Positions 23,495-33,878 of a stretch of 64,000 bases of DNA are shown here, one piece after another. The position numbers and the translations under genes are program-made. The notes beneath the pieces were generated by a model, which worked only from the letters and a program-made list of their open reading frames with translations, did not search any database and was not told where the DNA came from. The stretch covers positions 43,662,718 to 43,726,717 of the forward strand of contig CM039133.1 in the NCBI GenBank assembly GCA_022036555.1, given 5' to 3'. The DNA is from Microstegium vimineum (taxonomy: Eukaryota; Streptophyta; Magnoliopsida; Poales; Poaceae). The first letter of the stretch is position 1. Each line of letters opens with the position of its first letter.

Positions 23495-25547
23495 TTAGTT
23501 GTTGGAAGATGGAAATAGTTCATTGGCTAGACGTTGTAGGAGTTCTTCATGCAGCTTCAGTATTGTTGGACTCATCTTGGAAGTATCCTTATCCATTTGT
23601 TCCATGTACTTTGCTAACTTTTCTAGTCTAACTTGCTCCTTTGATGCCTCTGCTGTTTTTTCTAGTGCACTTGCTCTCTTCAACATAGCATCGTGAAACA
23701 AAACCATGTCTTCATCTGGCTGTGAGCCTAGGGGAGATTGTGGTATGGTCTTTCACTTTCCTTTCCCTCTCATCCTAGCTTTTGCTTTCTTCTGCCCCTC
23801 TGAGCGCACTTCTTTGAATGTTCCCCCTCATCTGTGTCTTGGTTGAAAGATGAAGTGTATGCTCCAGATTCATTTACTTTTGTTCGTTTGATCTTCTCTG
23901 AACAATCCATATCAGCTCTACTTCTATACCATTTGGGTTCCTTCCTCAAAATCTTCCAGACATATTCAAGTGTAAAGGGCTTTTTATTGTTTTCTCTTTT
24001 GAATACAACACGTGCTTTGTCCATCAGCATGTCATCAGATTCACCACTAGCAAAGGTCATTCGACCATAGACCCCATTAAACTTGGTAACAGCTGCATTA
24101 ATTCTTCTCCAATGGCTTTTGAGTTGTCCCTTTATTGACCTTCTTCTTGCACCTTCAGGCTGGCCCGAATTGAATGCTTCTGCTACATTGTTCTAGTAGG
24201 CTTCCCCACTCTGATCTGTGCCACGAATTGGATCTATTGAATGCTTAATACAAAGACTTACAAGACGTATGTTCTCATCCTCTGTGTAATTAATTCTCAC
24301 AACCCTCCTTCCCCTCCGGCAAAGAATAACAAGACGTATGCCCGAGGGACGCACGTCTTGCGTGAGGGGACGCCACCGCCGCCCGCCCTCCGCCCTCCAC
24401 CGTCGCCGCTGGTCCCCCTCCCTTCCCCTCCGGCATCTCGCCGGGGGTTGAAGGGAGTGGGGATCCATTGTTTTTAATAAGTTTTTACAGTAGATCGAGT
24501 CCTTAGGGTTAGGGTTTATCCATGCCAAAGTTCTTGGTATTGGAGTTTTATCTCCTCCTTCTCCTCTTCTCCGGCAATGGTGAAGGAGAAGGGTGGAATC
24601 GTCTTCTCCATGGTGGCTTCGTTGAAGACGAGGGCGACAACTTTGGCGTCACCATCTTCATCGACATGACGACATGGAGATCTTTGTTTCCGGACGGCGG
24701 CATCAAGACGAAGATGATGTCGCCACCATGGAATAATTTTCTCCAGTCTTTTCTTCGTTTTGTTGTGGTTAGATCTGGCCACAATGAAAGACTAGGGAGA
24801 ATATCCTTCAGATCAGTCTTCCTCATTCTTCGGTGGTAGAAACAAGAAGGAAGACACCAGCAAGAAGAAAAAGATCCTCAATTCCACCTACAGGAATGTT
24901 GGTCGTCATTCGTTGGCCATCTGTTCTCAGGCTTGCCGCTATTGCTGGTGCCGAGTGTTTGCCTGTGCGGTCATCTACACTGTAAAGCGATTAATAGGTT
25001 AGGTTTTGAGTTGTGCTATTCACAGCGTGGGTACTGTCTCGTATTACAAAGTGCTTGTAATGTTTTGATGTACCCAGGTTTCGTATAATATAATTCTTCT
25101 TTCGTCGCAAAAAAACCCTCCTTCCTTCAGTGGGGCTGCTGCCGCTTGAATCTTCCTTTTCTTCATCTTGCTCCACCTCTCTTATTTGTGATTGCGGGGT
25201 TGCTGGATCTGAGCCATGTGAAGATGCACCACCAGCAGCACCTACAAACATTCCACCAGGGAAGCTAAAGTTGGGCAGTGGTTGAAAACCTTGATAACTT
25301 GGTAAAAATTGGGCATATTGTTGGAGGTTTCCGACACCACCAAAGGGATTCAAGTTGTGCATGACATGACTAGGTGGACTATGCTGGGGATAATGTGACT
25401 GGTTGAATGTGGTGATGGGGTGGGGAACAGACTCTGGTTGAAAGTGTTGGGTGCAAAATTTTGCATGTGTTGGAAGTTTTTGTTCTTTTTTGGATTTCTA
25501 GGATCGGTGGCAAGCAACCTACTGAAACTTCCCTCTGAGGGATCCAT
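23495..25547 (-). pseudogene. PIF/Harbinger ORF1-like (Myb/SANT) gene, interrupted
   Basis: The minus-strand protein starts at 25547 (MDPSEGSFSRLLATDPRNP), continues through a Gln/Pro/Gly-rich region (NPFGGVGNLQQYAQFLPSYQ) and an acidic stretch, and is cut by a retroposed block at 24313-25113. It resumes as VVRINYTEDENIRLVSLCIK, then the trihelix/SANT-like QLKSHWRRINAAVTKFNGVY and the later FTLEYVWKILRKEPKW. A coiled-coil tail follows (ALEKTAEASKEQVRLEKLAK), ending at 23495. This is the architecture of ORF1 proteins that partner PIF/Harbinger transposase for nuclear import and DNA binding, and of related domesticated NAM-associated proteins. An in-frame TAG replaces the expected Trp after GTDQSGEAY (about 24196). 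Frame changes occur near 25360 and 23720-23790. Confidence 0.8.
24313..25113 (+). mobile_element. Retroposed segment with 12-bp target duplication
   Basis: aaccctccttcc is present at 24301-24312 and again at 25114-25125. The intervening 0.8 kb ends in cgtcgc followed by an A run. Removing the block and one repeat copy restores the minus-strand ORF1 frame (PTEGR to VVRIN). These are the marks of target-primed reverse transcription. The content is a short plus-strand frame (MPKFLVLEFYLLLLLFSGNG, from 24522) without a recognisable domain, and a 3' region ending tcgtataatataattc. It may be a truncated LINE, a SINE-like copy or a retrocopy of an unknown transcript. Confidence 0.8.
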
Positions 25548-25742
25548 ATGAACTAAGAAGTATGAGTATTGTGTTGTTTTGATTTCGCTTCTCTTTTTTT
25601 TGTGTGTGTAGGCTCTTGGAACAAGGAGGCATAGGAGGAGGCCGCAGGGAACAATGGAGACAAGGGATGATTTTTGGAAGCAAGCATGCTGCTAGGACTC
25701 TACAAGAAATAGATTTTTTTACAGCAACAGACAATTGACGCT
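25548..25742. other. Flank between Harbinger ORF1 and the gypsy element
   Basis: A pyrimidine tract and AG at about 25590-25612 look like a splice acceptor on the plus strand, but no exon follows. actctacaagaaatag at about 25696 resembles a CACTA-type end without a partner. The gypsy element is inserted immediately after ACGCT (25738-25742). Confidence 0.35.
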
Positions 25743-26810
25743 TGTTGACACCGTTTTTCGGCACATGTCAAATGAGCTAAGGCTTGTGTTGATCGGCAGC
25801 CGTTTTCCATCGACATCAGGAAGTCATGAGTCAGTGTTGCCGATGAGAATGTGCTGTGAGAAAACTAAGTGTGTTGCCGATGGAGGCTGGACGATTCTTG
25901 CAGACAAGGGTTAATTGGTGAGGTCGAGTCGCTTGAACTGTAAAGTTGCTGATGCCGATTGTTGATGAGGAGATGTTGCCGATGCCGATAGAAGGTTGCC
26001 AATACAAGATTGTCGATCGGAAAGTATTGCCGATGCCGATGGGTAGGGGGTGCCGATGGGCGTAGGATGACTTAGCGGTTGATGTCAGCAAGGGATAATT
26101 GATGCTGAAAGAAGGAAATAGCGGATTGAGGCGGTCTGCCGATGGAAAGTTTTCATCGAAGCAAAGACATGGAAACTGGTGATTTCATACCAGTATTATT
26201 ATAGTAGTTTGAGTCTGACTCTTGCATGAGTCGTTTGTTTTCCTTTAATATAGGCGTGTTTGTTTAGGAAAATAATATTGTTATTTTAGATCCGACTCCT
26301 GCGTGGGTCAAGTTTCCTTAAAGTTAGGAGTTTGTTTTAGGAAAGATACGAGTCGTGTCTTTGTACAACTCTCCATGCGGGAGTATAAATATGTGCCCAA
26401 GGGCTGCGTGTAATCATATCAATCCAATATCAATCAAATCAATTTACTCTTATTCTACTTTTATCGCAATTTACCCTTTATTGCATTAGTATTAGTTTAT
26501 CTACGAGTTCTTCAAGCTTCGACGGGCTGCATCATCTTGATCTCCGTCAAACCCTTGTAAGTTCCGCGTGGGAGTATCTCTGAGCTTTGACATCCGGACG
26601 CATCGTTGTTGTCTCGTTCAACTCTACTCTAGTTATCCTGATCAAGGCCCAATCTTGGCATCCGGGCGTATCGCTATTGTCTTGATTGAATCTTGTTCTA
26701 GTTATCGTCCTTGTCGATTAACTGGTCAAATCGACTGGCACGCCTTTGGATATTGAATTACGGGTATAAGCCCGAGGTGTTCGCAGATCCTGATGCTTTT
26801 TGTGTCAACA
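25743..26810 (+). repeat. 5' LTR of family LTR1
   Basis: 1068 bp with TG...CA ends and a 9-bp terminal inverted repeat (tgttgacac / gtgtcaaca). The 5' half contains about ten copies of GCCGAT/ATCGGC. A TATAAAT box lies at 26384-26390. Confidence 0.95.
26384..26390 (+). promoter_or_regulatory. TATA box of the 5' LTR
   Basis: TATAAAT, preceded by gcgggag and about 640 bp into the LTR, where the U3/R boundary is expected. It is conserved in the 3' LTR (38215-38221) and, inverted, at 63445-63451. Confidence 0.7.
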
Positions 26811-26840
26811 CCTCTTTTGGCACGCTTGGTGGGACCCGAT
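26811..26840 (+). promoter_or_regulatory. Primer-binding region
   Basis: Directly after the 5' LTR the sequence reads ttggcacgcttggtgggacc. A similar tggcacgcc-type sequence follows the LTR of element B at 54301, so it is the likely minus-strand primer site. I cannot name the tRNA with confidence. Confidence 0.5.
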
Positions 26841-26861
26841 TATATAAATTATACATCTATC

Positions 26862-29800
26862 ATGGGTGATAACGCCGACGTTAACTAGAGGAACGTCATT
26901 GAAGTCTCTGAGGCCGATCTAAAAGATGATCAGAAGCTGGCCATGGAGCGGGCTATGGAGGAGTACAAGCAATTATATCTAAAGTCCTTCAGCCTAACCA
27001 GGAGCAGCGAAGCAATCCAGAAGCAAGATCTGCCGTTGCCACGGCAGGTCACGTATGACGCCAATCCTGGTAAGTTGCAAGAGATGGTTAATTCTGCTCT
27101 AAGTCAAGCATTAATTAGCCACTTCAGCGTGCTGTCCAATACTGTCTACAATGTTGTCATGCAATCATTCAAAGAAGGACATGCACCTCAATATGTTGGT
27201 CCAGCGTATCATCAACTTGGATCGGCATCTATAAGCCCATTGGCAGCCCCAATGGTGTCTTCCACCCCTGTGGAACCGTCTGCCGATGTGGCTACACCGC
27301 CAAGGTCGAACCCCGGCAGTGCCACCAAGCTCAACACAGATCCAGTGGCATCGGCAATTTCAGGACCTGCTATCCAGAGTCAATCAGCTCCCACTAACTG
27401 GTGGGGATACGGTATGCCTCCAAATCCATCTGCTGGTTCTAATCTGGTGCAGGGAGATAGCTCAGCTTGGAAGGGCTCTATGGCGTCGGCAACGCAATCA
27501 CAGCCGATGGCCCCTATGATGCATTATTCTACGTCTTCTCCAACTGTACAAGTGCCATCAGAAGATTTTCAAGTGATTCCTAAAATACCTCTAATGCCAC
27601 CATCGGCAAGCTCTATGCCGATGCAACACGCTACAGTAGCTGGAAGCCAACCTATGGTTGCAAATCCTTAGGTCGGAGTGCTAGTTCCGCAAGGTAATCT
27701 GATGATTGATTGCTCCAGGATACATGAGCCACACGCTCCAGTTAGCTATCAGCCATCAGCAAGTCATATGCCGATGATTTATAATCATGGATGGGCTAAC
27801 CAGCCGCCAGCTCAACAGCCTGGTGTGTCAATGTATCATTATGGAGGCCCAGTAAACACTCAGAGTGGACCATCGGTACAACAACCGATGAATACGGTGA
27901 CTCAACCTAATCCGCTAAGTGTGCAAAACTATCCATCGGTAAATCAACCGATGCATAGTGTTCAGATGACTGGTGCTGCACCCATGACTACTCCGCATCA
28001 TCTTCAAGAGGCGCGTCAGCCGGCTCTACCAGTCAACAACCAGCCAATGAGTCGGCAAGAGCAGGATGCATATTGGACCGATAAGATCGCCGAAGTTATG
28101 AAAGAACAATTCGGCATTAAACCCAAAGTCAATACATATTCCTATCGGACTCCGTATCCTACAGCATATGACTTGATTCCTCTCCCAAATCGGTACAAAG
28201 TGCCTGATTTTACCAAGTTCTCCGCCCAAGATGACACATCAACGATGGAGCATATTAATCGTTTCATTATCCAGTGCGGAGAAGCTGCCAGCAGGGAGGA
28301 GTTGAGGGTGAGATTGTTCTCTTCATCATTGTCTGGATCGGCATTCACATGGTTCATATCGCTGCCTCCAAATTCTGTAATCACATGGGCTGATCTAGAG
28401 AGGCAATTTCATAAATACTTCTTCGCTGGCATACATGAGAAGAAGCTTACCAATTTGGTCAAGATGAAGCAACGCAATGACGAATCGGTAGAAAACTTTG
28501 TTCAGAGGCTGCAGGACGTGAAGAACAAGTGCTACAGCCTGGTACTTGATGATCGGCAACTGGCAGATTTGGCCTTCCAAGGATTACTGCCGCACATCAA
28601 GGACAAGTACGCGTCTCAGGAATTTGAAAGCCTGAGTCATCTGGTGCAAAGGATTGCCGATCAAGATATCAAAACCTTTGAACCTAGGAAGACTTGGAAT
28701 AAAAAGGTGACCTTCGTTGGGCAAGAAGATTCTGGATCCGATGAAGAGCTAAGTATCAGCGCCGCCGAATGGGTGAAAGATAAGAAGTCTGTGTCTTGTC
28801 TGTTCGGCCAGAAAGAAGTTGAAAGGTTCACCTTTGACATCACCAAGGCCGATAGGATGTTTGACTTATTACTTCAAGAAGGGCGAATCAAGTTAGCGCC
28901 TAACCAAGTAATTCCATCGGCCGAAGAGCTCAAGAAAATCAGGTACTGTAAATGGCATAATGCGACTTCTCACAGTACCAATGACTGCAAGGTATTCAGG
29001 CAGCAATTGCAGTCAGAGATTGAATCTGGACGCATCGAATTTGAAAATTCTAAAGTCCAGAAACCGATGAAGATTGATCAGCACCTGTTTCCATATAATA
29101 TGGTGGAAACCAATGGAAAAACCAAAGTGCTGACATCGGAAGCTGCCAGGAAGAGTGCATCGGTAGACCCCAACCATCAAGTAACTGAGCGTGATGAAAG
29201 GAGGTTTGCCGATGACAGAAAGGGCAAGAAGGTTGCCGATGAAAGTAGCAGTGCCAATAGGGCTCCTGGTGTTATAATCACGCATAAGCAGCCAAGACAA
29301 GACTATCGGCAATCACGTGAAGAGCGATGTCGGCAAGAAGAAGAAGAGCACCAGGAGTGGCTTCGGCATAAGGACCACTGGAAGTGTCCCTTCTTTGTTC
29401 ACTGTTGGGAAGAAGGCATCAAGCTGCCTACTGCCGATAATTGTCCCAAATGCAATGGGTACTACGTCGCCGATCGGTCAGGTAAGAAACCTTGTTTGGA
29501 TGATCGGGCATCCAGGTACGCCAAGCCGCTCAGAGAGAAGAGGTCGGCGCATGACCGACTGGGGGGCAAGCTTAGTGCCCATAATAGGCTTGGCAGACGT
29601 GTTGATCGAGAGGAGCTAGAGGAGATGGCCAATGCAAGAGTGCCTGACGAAGAAATATTCTCCAGAGATCCCAACATCGGAAGAAGTACCGATGCAAGCG
29701 GTGGAAAGCAACACCAGCCTGTCTGGAGAACCGAGCTTCCTCAGTGGTGCCCTAAGGGTCTGACCAAGACTCAGAAGAGAAGGATCCAGCGCGAATGCCG

Positions 29801-29999
29801 AAATGACTTGTATGACAATGAGGGTCCTTCAAGGGAAAAGCAGTGGAGGCCAAAGCGCAAGTACAGGAATCCATCGACAGAAATCAATATGGTCGTCATG
29901 TTGCCAATGGAGTTCATGGCACCTGTCAGCGATGATGAGGAAATTACTAAGATGGCACAATTGGTGCTGGATCCAATGACGGCCAAAGGCAGCATTTGA
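26862..29999 (+). pseudogene. gag of family LTR1
   Basis: The natural start appears to be ATG 26862. Codon 9 is TAG (26886-26888), and an in-frame Met at 26943 restarts the frame. A second TAG at 27669-27671 divides the protein into a Pro/Ser/Gln/Met-rich N-terminal part and the main 770-residue part. The main part holds the retrotransposon Gag core: FTKFSAQDDTSTMEHINRF, AFTWFISLPPNSVITWADLE, KYFFAGIHEKKLTNLVKMKQ, and ESVENFVQRLQDVKNKCYSL. A CKWH...SHSTNDCKVF segment (about 28948-28995) and a later CPFFVHCW...CPKCNGYY segment (about 29388-29464) are Cys/His clusters of zinc-knuckle type. The frame ends in TGA at 29997-29999, and protease continues in another frame, so a small deletion has occurred there. 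Structural capsid/RNA-packaging role; inactive here. Confidence 0.9.
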
Positions 30000-30520
30000 G
30001 GGCTTTGTTTGTTAAAGGTAAAGTGGATGGACAACCTATGACAAAGATTTTGGTAGATGGTGGGGCATCAATAAACATAATGCCGTACGTTGTGTTCAGA
30101 AAGCTTGGGAAAGGCGACCAGGACTTAGTCAAGACCGACATGAAGCTCAAGGATTTTGAAGGCAACGTGTCACCAGCCATGGGGGCCATATGTGTTGAGT
30201 TAACCATCGGCAACAAAACTTTGCCAACAACATTTTTTGTAATCAGTGGTAAAGGCACCTACAACTTGCTCCTAGGAAGGGATTGGATCCACGCCAATTG
30301 CTGTATTCCTTCCACCATGCATCAAAGCCTTGTGCAGTGGGTCGGAGATGAGATTGAAATCGTCCGCAGTGAAGCCCCATCGACCGTTGCGTCGGAAGAA
30401 TCAGACACTTATGAGCAAACCAGATGCATATCGGGTGAAGCTTGGGACAAGGAATTCCTCAGAGTTGCCGATTATCGCATTACACCGATCCAAGCAGTCG
30501 GTCCTGAAGGAGAGTTTTAA
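29996..30520 (+). pseudogene. Aspartic protease region of family LTR1
   Basis: The frame reads GQPMTKILVDGGASINIMPY, with the Asp of the retropepsin motif in DGGAS, a variant of the usual D-S/T-G that is common in this lineage. GTYNLLLGRDWIHANCCIPS, the second conserved flap-to-helix block, follows about 70 residues on. It normally cleaves the Gag-Pol precursor. A frame change separates it from gag upstream. It ends at TAA 30518-30520, and the RT frame begins at the overlapping ATG 30520. Confidence 0.88.
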
Positions 30521-32456
30521 TGGATCGGTTCGCTGATGATGGAAAACTGGGACAGGGCTTCACATCCGCCGATGATTTACTTGAGATCGACATCGGCGAT
30601 GGTAGTAAACATAGGCCTACTTTTATTAGTGCTAATTTAGATTCCCAATGTAAACAACAGTTAACTGATTTATTGAAAGAATATAAAGATTGTTTTGCTT
30701 GGGATTATACAGAGATGCCTGGTTTAGACCGATCAATAGTTGAACATCGGTTACCCATCAAGTCTGGTTTCCAACCACATCGGCAACCTGCGCGCCGATG
30801 CAATCCTACTATTTTACCCGACATCAAAGCTGAGATTACAAAGTTAATCGAAGCTGGATTTATTCGGCAATGCCGATACGCCGAATGGATTTCTAATGTG
30901 GTTCTTGTGTATAAAAGAATGGAAAACTTCGTGTTTGTATTGATTTCAGGAATCTTAACAAGGCTACGCCGATGGATGGTTATCCGATGCCTGTTGCCGA
31001 TCTGCTGATTGATGCTGTTGCTGGACATCAAATCCTTAGCTTCATGGATGATAATGCTGGATAAAATCAGATATTCATGGCTGAAGAAGACATATCCAAG
31101 ACTGCCTTTAGATGTCCAGGTCATGTCGGTCTATTTGAGTGGGTTGTCATGACTTTTGGCTTGAAGAATGCCGGTGCTACTTATCAGAGAGCGATGAATT
31201 TCATCTTTCATAAGTATATCGGCACAATAGTCGAAATCTATATTGATGATGTGGTGGTTAAGTCCGGAGATTTTGAGAAGCATCTTGCCGATTTGCGAAA
31301 AATCCTAGAATGCACAAGAAAACATGGGCTAAAAATGAATCCTAACAAGTGTGCATTTGGTGTATCGGCAGGTCAATTTTTGGGTTTTATGGTGCATCAG
31401 AGAGGCATTGAGATCGGTAGAAAATCTATTGATGCAATTAATAAGGTGGTTGCTCCTACGAACAAGACTGAGCTGCAATCTTTGATCGGCAAGATTAATT
31501 TCATCAGAAGGTTTATATCTAACTTATCTGGTAAGATTAAGTCCTTTAGTCCATTGTTAAAGCTGAAAGCCGATCAAGAGTTTACATGGAAAGAAGAACA
31601 ACAGTTAGCCTTGGAGGAAATCAAGAAATATTTGGTGAACCCTCCAGTCTTGGTTCCACCTCAACACGGAAAACCTTTCAAATTGTATTTGTTTGCCGAT
31701 GACGGTGTTATCGGGTCGGCCTTAATTCAAGAATTTCAAGGGAAAGAACGTAAGATATATTATTTGAGCAGAAGGTTGGTGGATGCTGAAACCAGGTATT
31801 CGGCCATAGAGAGATTATGCTTATGTTTATATTTCTCTTGCATTAAATTGAGGCATTATTTATTGTCGGCTGAATGCACTGTTATCTGCAAAGATGACGT
31901 GGTTAAGTATATGCTGTCGATGCCGATATTAAGTGGAAGAATCGGCAAATGGATTCTGGCACTTTCAGAGTTTGATTTAAGATATGAATCGGCTAAGGCA
32001 GTTAAAGGTCAAGTGATGGCCGATTTTGTTACTCAGCATTGCAATGTGGTAAGTTCTGTGGAGATTGCTCCTTGGACTTTGTTCTTTGATGGGTCTACGT
32101 GCAAAGACGGAGCAGGTATCGGTATTCTCTTGATTTCACCCCGAGGACGGAAGTATGAGATTTCGTTGCCGATTGTTGCTACTTCGACAAACAATCAGGC
32201 TGAGTATCAGGCTCTATTAAAGGGGTTGGAATTACTTAGGGAGGTACGTGCCGATGCTGTCGAGATCTTCGGTGATTCTATGTTGGTGATTAATCAATTG
32301 ATTGGGACATATGAATGCCGAAGTGAAGCTTTAATTGCAGCCCATGAAAGGTGCCTACAGTTGTTAAAAGAATTCAAAGAGTACCGCCTTGAGCATATTC
32401 CTAGATTGCATAATGAAGAGGCCAATCAGTTAGCACATAATGCTTCAGGGTATTAG
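30520..32456 (+). pseudogene. Reverse transcriptase, RNase H and second RNase H of family LTR1
   Basis: From 30520: YKDCFAWDYTEMPGLDRSIV, AEITKLIEAGFIRQCRYAEW and VVLVYK. A frameshift near 30915 then moves the LNKA/PMDGYPMPVADLLIDA block to another frame. FMDDNAG is followed by a TAA (31062-31064) where Tyr is expected. From 31077 the frame is open: FGLKNAGATYQRAMNFIF, the catalytic YIDD at 31239-31250, and LGFMVHQRGIE. The Gypsy RNase H then reads KLYLFADDGVIGSALIQEF and YYLSRRLVDAETRYSAIE. A second, archaeal-type RNase H follows: LFFDGSTCKDGAG, NNQAEYQALLKGLELL, FGDSMLVINQ. In its last motif Asn stands where Asp is usual (NEEANQLA). A TAG closes the frame at 32454-32456 although similarity continues. 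Confidence 0.92.
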
Positions 32457-33752
32457 CCGATTCAAGAAGCCGTAACATCGGTAACAGTTGCCGATGACTG
32501 GAAAAAAGAGATTGCCGATTACTTAAGGGATCCGTCTAAGAAAGTTGAAAGGCGTCTAAGGTTCCAAGCCACTAAGTATGTGCTTCTTGATGATGAATTG
32601 TATTATCGGACGATTGATGGAGTTTTGCTCAGATGACTTGATAAAGAGGAATCAAAGGAGTTGATGGGTGAAATCCATGGAGTGTGTGGAGCACATCAAT
32701 CGGCATTTAAGATGAAGTGGATGATTAGGCGGAATGGATATTATTGGCCAACAATCCTTGGAGATTGCTTCAACTATTTCAAAGGATGTCAGGATTGTGA
32801 GAAGTTTGGCAACGTACAAAGGGCACCTGCATCGGCAATGAATCCTATAGTCAAGCCTTGGCCGTTTAGAGGATGGGCTATTGATCTCATCGGCCAAATT
32901 TATCCGCCATCGAGTAAGGGGCATAAGTTTATACTTGTTGCTACCGATTACTTCACTAAATGGGTTGAGGCGATTCCTTTGAAGAAGGTGACATCGGCAA
33001 ACATGGTGGATTTTGTTAAAGAACACATTGTTTACCGACTCGGTATTCCTCAAACTATTACTACCAATCAAGGAACCATGTTCACATCGGGAGAGTTTGA
33101 TAAATTTGCTGCTAGTATGGGGTTCAAGGTATTGAATTCTTCTCCTTATTATGCTCAAGCTAACGGTCAGGTTGAAGCTACTAATAAAGGAGTTATTAAG
33201 CTTATCAAGCGCAAGATTGAAGAGAACCCTAGAAGGTGGCATGGGGTGTTAAATGAAGCCCTATGGTCGTATCGGATGGCTTGTCATGGTGCAACCAAAG
33301 TTTCGCCGTATCAGTTGGTCTATGGACACGATGCTGTCCTGCCTTGGGAAATTAAAACTGGCTCTAGGCGATTATCTTTTCAAGATCAATTGACGACCGA
33401 TGATTATGCTACTCTGATGAAAGATGAATTAGAGGACTTAGCAGGTCATCGGTTGAGGGCATTGATCAGTATTGAGGAGAATAAGAAGAGGGTTGCCAGA
33501 TGGTATGATAAAAAGGTAAAGGCAAAGTAATTTACCGATGGCGATCTGGTATGGAAGTTGATTTTACCGATTGGGACTAAGAGTTCTAAGTTTGGAAAAT
33601 GGTCTCCTAATTGGGAAGGTCCTTATCGGATAAAACAGTCTGCTCCTGGCAATGCCTATATTTTGGAGACTCTCGAAGGAGTTGCATTTTCTAGGGCAAT
33701 CAATGGTAAATACTTGAAGAAATATTACCCTAGTATTTGGGTAGACGCATAG
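32457..33752 (+). pseudogene. Integrase of family LTR1
   Basis: Readable sequence continues directly after the TAG at 32454, with a TGA at 32634-32636. The zinc-binding region has H...H and GCQDCEKF (about 32680-32805). The core domain has WAIDLIGQI with the first catalytic Asp, ITTNQGTMFTSGEF, where the second catalytic residue is Asn (codon 33066-33068) instead of Asp, and NGQVEATNK with the Glu. A TAA at 33528-33530 separates the C-terminal GDLVWKLILPIG...WEGPYRIKQ region, which ends at 33750-33752. Integrase normally inserts the cDNA; the Asp-to-Asn change alone should abolish catalysis. The stops suggest it decayed after insertion or was carried in trans. Confidence 0.92.
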
Positions 33753-33878
33753 TACTCAGTTGAATGCCGATGAAGGAAAAGGTTATATAAGCATCGGTAA
33801 AAACGTGCTAACGTTATATTACAGAGCCAAAATCAAGTATTACTGATTACATTTGCCGATGTGATGGAATTTAACAAG

